Below, piece by piece: positions 53,207 to 64,000 of a DNA stretch of 64,000 nucleotides (position 1 is its first letter; each line of letters opens with the position of its first letter). The position numbers and the translations under genes were made by a program. Source of the DNA: Aurelia coerulea (lineage: Eukaryota > Cnidaria > Scyphozoa > Semaeostomeae > Ulmaridae); assembly GCA_039566865.1 (NCBI GenBank), contig CM076951.1, positions 12,347,484-12,411,483 of the forward strand. Direction: 5' to 3'. A model generated the notes under the pieces. The model had not been told where the DNA came from. It worked only from the letters and a program-made list of their open reading frames with translations, and did not search any database.

Positions 53207-54620
53207 ACTACTCACAATAAATCTGCTTGAAACTGGAAAAGTGTAACAAAATAAAACAAAATGTTTAGCACCTTCAGTTAGAATATGGTTTCACTGAGTA
53301 AAATCAACCAAGAAACTCAACGGGTAACTATGCATTTTGCAGAAAATTGAATGCCACTATCGGATTGCTGTGATCAGCGATTTGGCCTATACATTTCAAT
53401 AGGAAAACGCATAGGCCCGAAGGTGACTACACGTTTTTTTTATAAGAAACTTGGATCAGCACTTAGTACTAAAAGTTTCTTAATTTCGCATGGAAATTTC
53501 AGTGTTTTAGTAGTAAAAGTTTCTTAATTAGTTTCTTATTTTTGGGGCCTGAAATTGCGCTATTGTTCTAAGTTGAGCCTTCTTCTCGAGAAAGGGCTTC
53601 CATTTTGCATTGACATTGTCATCAAAAAAAAGCCATGCACATCAAGGCAAAAATTTACCAATTTTGCAGTTAAAAATCGAGAAAAGATGAATGTAAATTT
53701 GTTAGAGAGACGTAGAATAAGAGAGACACACAGAAATAAAGTTTTAGAGTTTCTTAACTGTTCTTGAGCGTCGTACTAGAGTTTCTTAAATTTTTGGTCA
53801 TCGTAGTACTAGTTTCTTATAAACCAGTTTCTTATAAAAAAAAAACGTGTACTCACAATAAACCTGCTTGAAACTGGAAAATTGTAACAAAATAAAACAA
53901 AATGATTAGCACCTTCGGTTAGAATAAGGTTTCACTGAGTGAAATCGACCAAGAAACTCAACGAGTAACTGTGCATTTTGCAGAAAATTGAATGCCGCCA
54001 TCGGATTGCTGTTATCAGCGACTTGGCCTATACATTTCAATAGGAAAACGCATAGGCCCGAAGGTGACTACTCACAATAAACCTGCTTGAAACTGGAAAA
54101 TTGTAACAAAATAAAACAAAATGATTAGCACCTTCAGTTAGAATAAAGTTTCACTGAGTGAAATCGACCAAGAAACTCAATGGGTAACTATGCATTTTGC
54201 AGAAAATTGAATGCCGCTATCGGATTGCTGTGATCAGCGATTTGGCCTATACATTTCAATAGGAAAACACATAGGCCCGAAGGTGACTACTCACAATAAA
54301 CCTGCTTGAAACTGGAAAATTGTAACAAAATGATTAGCACCTTCGGTTAGAATAAGGTTTCACTGAGTGAAATCAACCAAGAAACTCAACGGGTAACTAT
54401 GCATTTTGCATAAAATTGAATGCCGCTATCGGATTGCTGTGATCAGCGATTTGGCCTATACATTGCAATAGGAAAAGGCATAGGCCCGAAGGTGACTCAC
54501 AATAAACCTGCTTGAAACTGGAAAATTGTAACAAAATAAAACAAAATGATTAGCACCTTCGGTTAGAATAAGGTTTCACTGAGTGAAATCGACCAAGAAA
54601 CTCAACGGGTAACACTGCAT
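53207..54620. repeat. satellite-like array, about 220-bp unit, five copies, split by a MITE
   Basis: The unit runs from CTACTCACAATAAACCTGCTTG to CATAGGCCCGAAGGTGA. Copies begin at about 53207, 53851, 54070, 54288 and 54495; the last is truncated. Differences are a few percent; one copy lacks AAATAAAACA. The first and second copies are separated by a 415-bp MITE (53433-53850). No coding frame is maintained between units. Confidence 0.88.
53433..53850. mobile_element. AAGAAACT-type MITE inserted in the satellite
   Basis: Ends ACACGTTTTTTTTATAAGAAAC and its inverse, with ACT repeated directly outside, equal to the intact satellite sequence GACTACTCAC. Hence a 3-bp target duplication. Inside are multiple AAGTTTCTTA words in both orientations. 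Non-coding. It postdates the satellite. Confidence 0.7.
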
Positions 54621-54639
54621 GTTAGAAAGAAATAAAAGC

Positions 54640-55612
54640 CGCTGTTGTTGGACTGGACTGAATCACATGACATTTAGGCACACCTTCCCCAGTAAAAATT
54701 ATCCTTGCAGCTATCGCCCTGGAATGATTGCTGCAACAGTTGCTGAAATATGAAGATAAAATGTTACTGAAGAAGTAATGGATGGAATCACATTAGAAAG
54801 TCAGCCAAGATTGTGAAGAATAATGTTTTACTCCAAAGTCATCGCTCCAGATCCACGTATGCCACGATGTAAGTTTCAATCAAAAATGAGCGCGCCTCGC
54901 TTCGAATTTGCATAGCACTGGCCGTTTCCCCTCCCGCGCCTTCGGCGCTCCCTGGTTCAACCAGTGCAGTATGGACCCTATTTTTATTTCGGGTTATTGT
55001 TCTTAAAGCACATTTTGGGTTTTATTATTTTGGGAAGTTTATGACAATAACACAACCATAAAAAATGTGTAAACATCTGCACAAGATATACAACTGTTTT
55101 AAGCTGTCTTTGTCTCTCACCTGATTTTTAGGACATTTAGGACCATCTGGTCTGCCTTTTTGGGTGATAACGGATCGCTGCATCCTTCTCCAAATTTGTT
55201 GAAAGCTCTCCAACTTTTACACTTGCTTGCTGTTGACGCACTTCTATTGTTTTTCTCAAAGCTTCTTGTGCATTTTTCAGAAGTGTTACCTGCCCGTGTC
55301 ATTTGCTGTACATAGTATTTTATTGAACCCATGCATCACATTTGAATGGAACCCGTGCATCACATTTGACATGTATCAATGCCTCATTCAACAGCATCAC
55401 TCCTGTATGTGTTTCAAGCATACAATCCATGTTAGAGAGCACAGTATCTCTCTTCTGTTTCAGATTGGACTGGTCTGTTTCTCTGTTGGTGGACTGTGCT
55501 TGACTGTACTAAATCCCTGTCTTGTACAGCCTCCAAGCTATGTGGCCTGTAATGGCAGACTTTGGCCATTGGCTGATTGTTCTTTTAGAAGAGAGCTTTT
55601 CAAACCCTTTTA
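54640..55612. other. no gene assigned
   Basis: A GC-rich patch at 54893-54965 (GCGCGCCTCGC and CCTTCGGCGCTCC) stands out. On the minus strand two overlapping frames at 55025-55332 read a basic segment (IWRRMQRSVITQKGRPDG) but show no family. Nothing else. Confidence 0.35.
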
Positions 55613-55613
55613 A

Positions 55614-56485
55614 CCCTATTACTACCGGGGGGGGGCACAAAGTGCCCGCGGCAAAGTTTATTTGATGTAGTGTCGTCAGTTCAAAAGATAAAGAGCTGAA
55701 ACTTTGCGACTTTTCCTAAAATTTCATGGACTAATTAAAATTTTGAATTTTTTTTCAAAATGGTAGATACTGATCACGTGACCAACCTCTTTTCAACACG
55801 TGGTCAGCCAGACAATTAAAGAAGCGAGTCCAGTTTTAACACGGATGGTCGTAGAACATCGAGAATACCACCATTCGATAGCTCTCGATGAGAGCTTTCA
55901 GATGATGTATAGTTTTATCCATTTTTGATGACGTCAGCAAATTTTACGTTCATGACGTCATCAAGGTTTATGACGTCATATATATAATAACAAATGTATT
56001 AGATAACTTTAAATGGTCAAAATTGGTTCTATTGATTGTTATGAAAAATTTTAAGGCATTTTAGAGAAATTTCATCAGTAATTAGGGGATTAAATGAAAC
56101 AATGACAAACTGATGCAAATAAATGATGAATATATGATATAAATAACAAGCTTAAATTTACATTTCAATGCCAATTTTTATTCAGTGATGCTTTGGGATA
56201 CATTCTTGTAGTAGTATGAAAGAAATTATCAACTAAGAACTTAAATATTGCCAATATTGTTAATAGTAGGCAAAAAGTGCAATTTTCCTCAATTATGACG
56301 TCATTGTGACGTCATGAAAGTAATGAAGAATTAAAAAAGTAGCCTATTGTGTAGATTTTGTTCCTATACACCATTGTACTAAGTTTCATCCTCATATCTG
56401 CAATATTGGCGAAGTTACGGAGGGGGGCACTTTGTGCCCCCCCCCCCGGGACTAGGATGGTCGAAAAAGCCCCGTAGTAATAGGG
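55614..56485. mobile_element. piggyBac-like MITE, copy E
   Basis: 872 bp. Ends CCCTATTACTACCGGGG and CCCTATTACTACGGGG inverted; TTAA at 55610-55613 and 56486-56489. Hairpins with CACAAAGTG and CACTTTGTG loops lie at 55626-55650 and 56421-56449. TGACGTCA occurs five times: 55929, 55953, 55971, 56296 and 56307. It is inserted at the edge of a LINE RT frame. Confidence 0.9.
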
Positions 56486-56489
56486 TTAA

Positions 56490-57064
56490 AGTCTTTTTCC
56501 TATTTTAATAACAACATCATAAGGAACAGCTGCAGATGAAGAATGAAAGATAATGTAGTTTGTCTTATCAATGTTTAATGATAATTCATTAGCATCAAGC
56601 CGTTTCTTTACTGATCTCAACTCTGTGTTTATAATCTTAATTAAATTAGGTGAGTCTTTGGATTCACAGTATATATTTGCATCATCAGCAAATAGATGAC
56701 AATTTAGTTTCTTTGAGGCATTTGGTAGGTCATTAATGTAGATGAGAACAAGTAATGGACCCAGTACAGAACCTTGTGGTACACCACAAGTAATTGAAGG
56801 TAAGTTGGAATTACTCCCATCAACAGAAACATTTGGCTTTCTATCAGATAGATATGATCTAAACCAATCAAGAACACACCCACGTACACCATAGTGTTCC
56901 AATTTTGATAACAAAATTTTATTATTGACAGTATCAAACACCTTTTGCAAATCTAAAAAAATACCACAACCAAATATTTTATTGTCAAGTGTAGTTTCTG
57001 TCAGACTCACTAGGGCATGATCAATTGAATGGTTTGCAGCCTTCTTTGATGATAATAAATGACA
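56490..57064 (-). pseudogene. LINE reverse transcriptase fragment (CR1/Jockey-like)
   Basis: The minus frame holds FLDLQKVFDTVNNKILLSKL, GVRGCVLDWFRSYLSDRK, CGVPQGSVLGPLLVLIYIND and CHLFADDANIYCES with the catalytic F-A-D-D, followed by NELSLNIDKTNYIIF. These are RT motifs in order. The 5' part and the C-terminal domain are missing. The frame ends where the MITE copy E begins, in VIKIGKRL-stop. The remainder of the LINE was not found beyond the MITE. Confidence 0.85.
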
Positions 57065-57955
57065 GCATGGAAGGTCCTTCACTTAGCATGGAAGGTTGTT
57101 CATCTACATTAGAAAACACACTGCAAACCTGGCAGACAACTGCAAACCTGCAGAGCTGGCAGAAGCAGCAGACCCTGTAATGCAAGGAAACGTAATACAT
57201 GCACCAACAAACAACGCTCATATTCAAAGGAATTAAAGAAGAGCCCAATGAAACTCGGATTCCAACTGTAAAAAACCCCTTGTGAAGTAATTGCACGGCA
57301 ACTAAAATGATGTTGGGCATGTTGAGGATATGATTGAAAGAGCCCATCACTGTAATCCATCCTAGACACATCAAGGCCCAAGACACATCTTAGACACATG
57401 TTAGACTTTACTCCTGCAAGGACAGTGAGCTGATAAAAGAGAACTTTCCTGAGCGAGATTGAAAACATTCAAAAATGAACCTACATGCCGAACAAATATT
57501 CTCTCCTGACCTAACAAAAAGAAGAAATACAGCAATGTTGGAATGCAGGAAGCTAATAAATGATAAACGCATTTGTAATGGCTATGTTAAAAGCCTTATG
57601 TAACCAAATTTCAGTCCTCGATTTTTCACTGTTTTCAAACAACTTATAATGTTATAAACATTCAGTGAAAGTTTCAAATCAAAATTATCAGTTTAAGTAC
57701 AGAAAATTTTGTGTCAAAGTTGAGAAGTTTTGAGAGTTTATCAAGGGAAAAACCTACCATTGATAAAGTGGGTTTATTGGTGATAAAGGAGGTTTTTTCG
57801 AATTCTTGTTCATTTTGAATTTCCTTTTTTAAATGTTAACATCATAATGGCAATTGACTATACTAATTGTAGTTTTCAAATAAAAGAATGGAAATTTAGA
57901 ATTCATATTTGGAATAAAAATTTAGAATTACAATCTTATTTGCAGAAATGGATTA
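57065..57955. other. no gene identified
   Basis: Short frames at 57021-57468 on the minus strand are unsupported. CTGCAAACCTGSCAGA-like words repeat at 57120-57165. The AT-rich part from 57600 may be the interior of the truncated piggyBac-like element whose right end is at 58008. Confidence 0.35.
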
Positions 57956-58008
57956 TGGCCTTAACACTTCATAGATAACATGCCCCCCCCCCCCCAGTAC
58001 AAATAGGG
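57956..58008. mobile_element. solo right end of a piggyBac-like element
   Basis: A 14-base C run is followed by AGTACAAATAGGG and TTAA (58009-58012). The inverse is CCCTATTTGTACT then a G run, the family end. No left partner was found. Confidence 0.6.
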
Positions 58009-58858
58009 TTAAGATCCAACTGTGCACTTTTCGATAAATCTGATGGAACTAACTAAATTTCCTACATGTGGTCAAAAATTCATTCATTTAAAGACAAGTA
58101 AATATGCATCCCCAAACGGCCAAAGGAGGAAGTGATTTGAGTTTTATCACAGGAAGCCCAAATTGATTCACATGATCAAGGCTCTTGTCTGCAGAAACTG
58201 AAGCAACACATTCATCTGTTGTATTAAAAATGTTGGCTACGAGGGGAGGGGCTTTTGAGAGGGGGCTTAGTAGTGAGGGTAGATAAATAAAGCTTTGCAA
58301 TAGTTCTTCTCTTTCCTTATAAAACTTCCGAAATTTATTTTTAATTGTTTCTCTTTCCAGCCTGAGCTACGGCCGTGAAATCAAAGAAATCCAATACCAA
58401 AATGCCTTGGTGAAACGAACAGGCCTGTGTAGTACTGCGTTTTTTTCTGCTGGCATTAGAAATATAAAAGTTCCTGGTAAAGCTCCATGTACCAGATGCA
58501 TGAATGAAAATGATGTGTTGCGTTGTTGCACATGAAATATTGTTAAAGACTTTGCGAGGAATCACATTGAAAAAGCGACAAGATTGCAGAATTGGTTAAT
58601 TATTACAGAACAACGTAAGGGAGAGTGCTGGTTTAATAGAAACCCCTGTCTAAATATAGCATAACGGGGCACTTTGTGAAATGGGTCTTTTTGCCTTATT
58701 GATATATTATAGCAAAAATCACACAAGATTAGGACTGGCTCCAAGTTCCCAACCTAAAAATCATTAAATTATGCTTGGTTGACCTTAGCATTTCATTGTC
58801 ATTTGTTAGTGAGTTAGAGTAATATAACATTGACAGAACTGGGCCCGCGTACCCCTGT

Positions 58859-59137
58859 CTAAAAATAGCAGTTAGGGGCAATTTTCTGTTGGGGTCTGCA
58901 TCTTATCGTTTTGAGCGTATCAAAATGAGTATCCGATGCACTAACGTTGTAAATCATAGTTCGCATCTGCTTTCCGTTCATGGACTTAGGTTTTCCAATT
59001 CCATGCGCCCTGTCGATAACAGTGTCAGGCGCAACAGCTTTTAATTCCTGAAACACTTTTATGGCTTTTTCTAATGATTTCAATCCGGATTCTCCTTTGT
59101 TTGTTGATTCTTCAATACCATCAATTCTAATGCACAA
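58859..59137 (-). pseudogene. LINE ORF1-like fragment
   Basis: The minus frame has LRIDGIEES-like start (CIRIDGIEESTNKGESGLKS), a helix, DTVIDRAHGIGKPK and a following MRTMIYNVS segment. The pattern R-I-x-G-I-x-E ... D-R-A-H-R-[IV]-G is that of the RNA-binding domain of many LINE ORF1 proteins. It lies on the opposite strand from the LINE at 59.66 kb, so it belongs to another copy. Confidence 0.5.
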
Positions 59138-59662
59138 ACGTCAATACAGTCAAATTCGCATCTATAAGTCAAATCACTGTGGACCAAGAAAACTATGTAC
59201 TCTGATGCAAATGAAAAGGGAAAAGTGGATGGGACTTTCAGGATTGCCCAATGTTCTCTGACTCATGCGAATATCTGACTTATGCGAGTCTGACTTACAC
59301 GAGTTTGACTGTCTAGCAAAAATATCAGAAAAACATCAAAAATAAGAAGTTGTGCGTTATTTCTGGAAAGGTCCATCACAGGTAGTGAGTATCATGGATG
59401 GTATATTAATTATGGTGTTATAACTGTTAGTTAGAATCACAGGAAGAGTTGAGATACCTTTGTTTTTTTGTGTTTCCTACCCAAACTGTACTCCAATTCT
59501 AACAGTACTTTCCAGGCCAGTCAATCCCCAATTACTTTGTTTTCTTCATTGTGTTTCCTTCCAAACTGCACTCCAACGCAAACTTTGCTGCCTATGCCAG
59601 TCCTTCCTCATGCAACAGAATTTCAAACCTGACCCAGTCCCCATATAGGCTACAAAAAAGGC

Positions 59663-62497
59663 ATGGCAATTGCATCCCTGAATGTTAACGGTCTACGTAG
59701 TCACCTAGATGAGGTTCAGTTACTGATAAATAATTTAGGGATACATATTCTTGCCTTGAATGAGACTAAGCTTGATCCTAATTACCCAAAAGAGTTGACT
59801 AGCATTGCAGGCTACCAGCAAGAATGCTTGGAAAGGACTTGCAATGGTGGTGGAGTCTCTATCTATATTAGAGACTCTATCAAATACAAACCTCGTTCTG
59901 ATGTCCCAGTTGATGACTTAGAAATCATATGCATTGAAGTGGAACCTCCTAAAAGTAAGTCCTTTCTCGTTCTTGCCTGGTACAGACCACCAAGTGACCC
60001 TGTTGCCTCTTTTGATAAGCTGGAAAAGGTTCTTTCTTTCGTGGACAAAGAGGGTAAAGAAATAATTTTCCTAGGAGACACAAACTGTGATCTCACTCCA
60101 AAACAAGCTGAACAGCCTATAGACAACAACTCAAAGCACATGCTTGATCTCTATGAGTTGTTCAGCTTCAAACAGCTTGTTGAGGAGCCAACTAGGGTCA
60201 CTCTAACAACTTCCTCTATTATTGATCATATTGCTACAACATGTGCCAGAAACATTGTAAAATCAGGGGTACATGAAGTTTCCATGAGTGATCATTATAT
60301 GGTTTACTGCATTCGTAAATTCAATGGTGCAGTAGAAAAAGACCATAAAATGATGTAAACCCGCAAAATGAAAAATTTCAATGAGGATGCATTTTTGGCA
60401 GATGTCTCTGGCATATGCTGGGAGCAAATGCTTACTGAAACAGATGACATCAATACTCTTGTCAATAATTGGTCGAACCTATTTTCCTTGATCATAGACA
60501 AACATGCTCAAATAACTGAAATGCGTGTTTCAGAGAAATACTGCCCATGGATAGATAAAGACCTTAGGGACCTTATGCAGACTAGGGATAAGTTAAGAAA
60601 GGCTGCTTCCAAAAGAAAATCCCAATTTCTTATGGATTCATATAGGCAGGTCTGCAACAAGGTCAATTCTAGGAATATTCAGTTGAAGAAGCAATATTTC
60701 ACTGATAAGATCTCTGCATGCCAAGGCAACATGAAAGAATCTTGGAAGGCAGTTAATGAACTTCTCAATGAGAGATCAAAGTCCAGTAACATCAGGTGTC
60801 TCAAAGTGGCTGGCAATGAAACTGTTCATAAAAAAGGCATTTCAGATGCTATGAACAATTTATTTTGCTCTATAGGCAAGGAACTAGCAGACAAAATTGA
60901 TCCTGTCCCCAACCCTCTTCTTACAGGTGAATATGAAGTCAATGCAAATAAGGCTAAGTTTAACTTCAAGACCATTGAAGTAAAAGAGATCAGGGCTGCA
61001 TTTGCCAAGATTAAAACTGCAAAGAGCTTTGGGATTGACAATATCTCTAGCTACTTTGTGAAACTGGCCTTACCTTTCATTGAAAACTCTCTTGCTTTCT
61101 TGTTTAACACTTCCATTGAAACTAGCCAGTTCCCGGATTCATGGAAAGTAGCTAGAGTTACTCCGATTTTCAAAGATGGAGACAAGACTGAAAAATCAAA
61201 CTACCGTCCGATATCAGTCTTACCCTTTATCTCAAGGCTCTTTGAAAAACTTGTTTTTGACCAGCTGTATCAGTATATGAAAGAAAATGGTCTCTTCTCC
61301 CCTGATCAATCTGGTTTTCTGAGGCTTCATTCTACACTTACGTGTTTGCTCAAAAATACTGATGACTGGTACAATGGCTTGGACCTTGGACGGCTTGTGG
61401 GATTAGTGTTCATTGATTTGAAAAAGGCTTTTGATACTGTTGATCATGACATCCTCTGTGAAAAACTTCAAATTTATGGTGTTCAGCAGCGAGAGCTGTC
61501 TTGGTTTAGGTCATACCTATCCAACCGTAAACAATTCTGCAGGGTTAATGGTGTTGCCTCAGACATAGGGGATGTAGAAGTCGGTGTGCCACAAGGCTCA
61601 TGTCTCGGCCCTCTTCTCTTCCTCATCTATATCAATGACCTTCCACTGGCCGTCCAGGGTTCAACTGTGTCCATGTATGCTGACGACACCAGTTTGTGTC
61701 ACCAGGCATTGAATATGACTCAGCTGAATGGTGCTATTAACAATGATCTTAGGCGATTGGATACATGGCTTCAAGGCAATAAACTTTCTTTGAATGTTGC
61801 AAAAACACACGCCATGCTTATTACTACCAGGCAAAAACGTAACGTTCTCAAAAGTACAAATCAGAATTTGGAATTGAACATACCTGACAATGAGCTTGAC
61901 GTTGTTCAAAAAACAAAATACCTTGGTGTCCAAATTGATTTCTCTTTAGATTGGAAAGAGCAAATAAAGGCTGTCTCTGCCAAGGTCTCAAGGGCCATCG
62001 GCTTTTTAAAGCATGCCAAGAAGTTTCTACCAAGGGAAACTCTTGAGAATCTTTACACAGGTATTGTTGAGCCACACTTTCGATACTGTTGTTCTGTTTG
62101 GGGTTGTTGTGGTTCTAGTGAAATCAAGCAGCTACAGAAGCTTCAAAACCGAGCTGCCAGGATTGTTACGAATAGCAGCTTTGACTCCCCAAGCAGGCCA
62201 CTTATCGAAAGGCTGGGCTGGAAGACCATTGAACAACTCATCAGTAATGAGTCAAAAACAATGGTCTTCAAGTCACTCAATGACCTGGCTCCGCAATACT
62301 TGAAAAGCCTTTTCAAAAGAAATTCACAATGCTCCACCCGTTGCCTTCGAAATACCGAGACTGACCTGAGGGTACCAAAGAAAACATCTGCAAATGGGCA
62401 GAAATGTTTCTCTTTTAGGGGTGCAAAATTGTGGAATAGCCTTTCAGCTGAGTGAAAGCAGGCATCCTCTCTTAATAGCTTCAAAACATCTATTTAG
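59663..62497 (+). pseudogene. LINE ORF2: AP endonuclease and reverse transcriptase
   Basis: From ATG at 59663 the APE endonuclease has SLNVNGLRSH, LNETKLD, WYRPPS, LGDTNCDL, SIIDHI and MSDHYMV. A TAA at 60356-60358 breaks the frame; the same frame resumes at once and has an ATG at 60368. The RT follows: NYRPISVLPFISRLFEKL, FIDLKKAFDTVDHDILCEKL, GVPQGSCLGPLLFLIYINDL, MYADDTSL (catalytic). The C-terminal domain has RYCCSVWGCC and LQKLQNRAARIV. A TGA at 62453-62455 comes 14 codons before the TAG at 62495 that ends the family-typical LNSFKTSI tail. It would nick target DNA and reverse-transcribe its own RNA; this copy needs two reversions. Confidence 0.88.
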
Positions 62498-62506
62498 ATA
62501 ACTACA

Positions 62507-62655
62507 GGGGTGGGGCCTGCGGCGGTGGCGCTGGTTGTCCTTGGGTGGCGGGCCGGCTTGGGGCGAATGGCGGTCATGGTTTCTATCGCTGTTCGCTCCG
62601 GGTTGTCGTGTCACCGGGGGGCTGCCGGTGCTGGCGCTGCAGGTTCTGCCCCTGT
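62507..62655. other. GC-rich block at the start of the LINE 3' UTR
   Basis: About 150 bp of high GC (GGCGGTGGCGCTGG, GGCGGGCCGGCTTGGGGCG, CCGGGGGGCTGCCGGTGCTGG) in otherwise AT-rich sequence. It begins right after the ORF2 stop. A structural or RT-recognition role is possible; none is shown. Confidence 0.7.
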
Positions 62656-62884
62656 CAGAGACTTAGGATTTGTTTTTCTTTCTTGTTTTTATTTCTAATA
62701 TGTATATAAATAATCAATTCTTGTAAATAGGTTTTTAATATTATGGTTTCTATTGTAATTAGGGTTAAGGTAATTTATTTGGTATTTTTGTATAGTAATA
62801 GTTTTTATCGGAGGGCCCCTTGAAAAACGGTTTTTACCGAAGGGCAACCCTCCTAAAATAAATCAAATGAAATGAAATGAAATG

Positions 62885-64000
62885 ACAGCCACGAGAAAGA
62901 ATTACAGGTTTGCAGGTTGTTTTCTGCCACAGCAAACTTCAGCGAGTTCTGAGCCGCTCCCTGCAGTCCATTCAAATGCATTCCTTGGTCACTTGCCATC
63001 ATTGTGATCGCCTATCATCCCTCTCCACATCTTCACGTTTTGTTTTGTGATTGGACACATCACTATGTAGAAATGAGCAGAAACTTGCGGCCATTGCTCT
63101 CTGGCCTGAAATCTCTCGATGATCAAGGGTCGCAAATTGGTCCTTTCCTGTGCAGAGACAACTTTTCGGCTACGCAAATCCGGGGGTTGCTTCACAATAA
63201 TATGTGAAAGTGAGGCTCTCACAACAGGGTGGAAATGGCACGAAATTATATCTGTGGAGAACATGCTTGTCTAAATAACAATTTTTACGATGTGCAACAT
63301 GAACAACTCAACATTGATCAAGCTATGGTATGTGTCAAATTGCTATGTTTTTTTACTTTACGAATGTTTTCCCTGAAATGCACATGTTACTCTAAAATCA
63401 TTGACCAAATATGCAGGAATGATAGATGACTATTGTGAATCAACCCCCGGAGGTTGACATGTTATTGTGAAGCAACCCCCGGATTTGCATAGCCGCAAAG
63501 TGCAATCCTCTTATTTTTTGCAGCCAGAACAGTCTGACGGATAGGATATGAGTCCCACCAACAACACAAGGCACTGATGTGATGAAGGTGGTGGTTTGAC
63601 CTACTGTATAGTATCTGCCTGAAGCATTCTGAAAGCAACACGAGAGAATTACAACACTGTGTCACTCATTTTATTTGGTTGTACTGCAGCAATATATAGG
63701 GTTTATTGGGGCAAATTAAGTGGTAAGTATGTGGTACAAATTATTTTGCTACAATCTTTGTTCACAGTATTCCAGCCCCAACCACTCGGAACTACCCTCC
63801 CTGATAAACAAAATACATGTAATGATTTATCAGTTGAACGTCTGCTGTTTCCCACAATTAACACTACCTATTTTACCCTGCAGGCCCTTACCCTTTAATC
63901 TAAAATAATTAATAATAATAGTGTGGAAAGAAGGGCTTACGGCAGGAGTTTGATCAACAGGCAAGAAAGTTAACAAGTTCCCATTACTACTTGATGTATC
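62885..64000. other. no gene identified
   Basis: Short frames on both strands overlap and lack domains. AACCCCCGGAKKTTG-type words repeat (63441, 63474, and inverse near 63178). The window ends in AT-rich DNA. Confidence 0.4.

Larger units (their letters stand above)
59663..62884 (+). mobile_element. near-complete CR1/Jockey-like LINE
   Basis: The element has endonuclease and RT in one frame (59663-62497), a GC-rich 3' UTR start, and a 3' end of AAATG tandem units (about 62864-62884). No ORF1 on the plus strand upstream, so the 5' end is probably lost or lies near 59.4 kb. Target duplications were not identified. Only two stop codons interrupt the frame, which suggests a fairly young copy. 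Confidence 0.85.

Noticed and set aside
53207..54620. Regular repeats as a possible CRISPR array
   Set aside because: Units are about 220 bp with no short repeat-spacer alternation, and the window is eukaryotic.
1..64000. tRNA, rRNA or snRNA genes
   Set aside because: I scanned for box-B GGTTCGA-type and conserved rRNA words by eye and saw no convincing gene; a covariance search could still find one.

Overview
This window looks like repeat-dense, AT-rich nuclear DNA of an invertebrate animal, most likely a cnidarian such as a coral, anemone or hydroid. That assignment is an inference from intron-containing genes, a P2RX7_C-type exon, many cut-and-paste DNA transposons, Penelope-like, Ty3/Gypsy and CR1/Jockey-like retroelements, and tyrosine-recombinase debris. 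There is no rRNA, tRNA, operon or CRISPR array. Almost everything that can be explained is mobile DNA, often nested, with a few exon-like pieces between.

Layout. 1-10 kb: a gag-like CCHC fragment, two TTAA-flanked (piggyBac-like) MITEs, a TA-flanked TIR element with a LINE tail and a duplicated exon inside it, and hAT transposase debris. 10.5-12.7 kb: a microsatellite, a RecQ-like helicase fragment, a decayed IS3-like (rve) transposase and a zinc-finger ORF. 12.8-20.6 kb: a cluster of at least five unrecognised short ORFs, all on the minus strand, split by a complete 4.28-kb PIF/Harbinger transposon (14747-19023) with a MADF/BESS partner gene and a two-exon DDE transposase. 20.8-23.1 kb: a piggyBac-like element with a second TIR element nested in it. 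24-29.9 kb: a fold-back element, Penelope and Gypsy fragments, a long-TIR MITE, a P2RX7_C exon and an isolated terminal exon. 30-34.2 kb: a piggyBac-like MITE, a piggyBac transposase fragment, a ZSWIM3-like (MULE-derived) pseudogene and two duplicated 81-bp exons. 34.7-42.5 kb: a hairpin, a fold-back MITE, a 4.7-kb IS3EU-like transposon carrying an alpha-kinase gene as well as its transposase, and a TA-flanked TIR element. 43.3-47.4 kb: a reading frame that fuses a TKL-like protein kinase to a MULE transposase with a SWIM-type zinc finger. 47.4-58 kb: MITEs, a 31-bp minisatellite, a tyrosine-recombinase fragment, a ~220-bp satellite split by a MITE, another piggyBac-like MITE and LINE fragments. 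59.6-62.9 kb: a nearly complete CR1/Jockey-like LINE.

Most notable. Two unrelated kinase families (an atypical alpha-kinase and a classical protein kinase) are each tied to a transposase within 12 kb. In the first, both genes lie between 268-bp terminal inverted repeats. In the second, kinase and transposase share one reading frame, broken only by an 8-bp tandem duplication. The second pattern is the piggyBac-like MITE family. Its five complete members share 15-16-bp TIRs, TTAA target duplications and, at most ends, subterminal poly-G/poly-C hairpins. They hold all twelve TGACGTCA (CRE/ATF) palindromes I could find in the window. The third is the minus-strand ORF cluster interrupted by the Harbinger element, whose origin I cannot assign.
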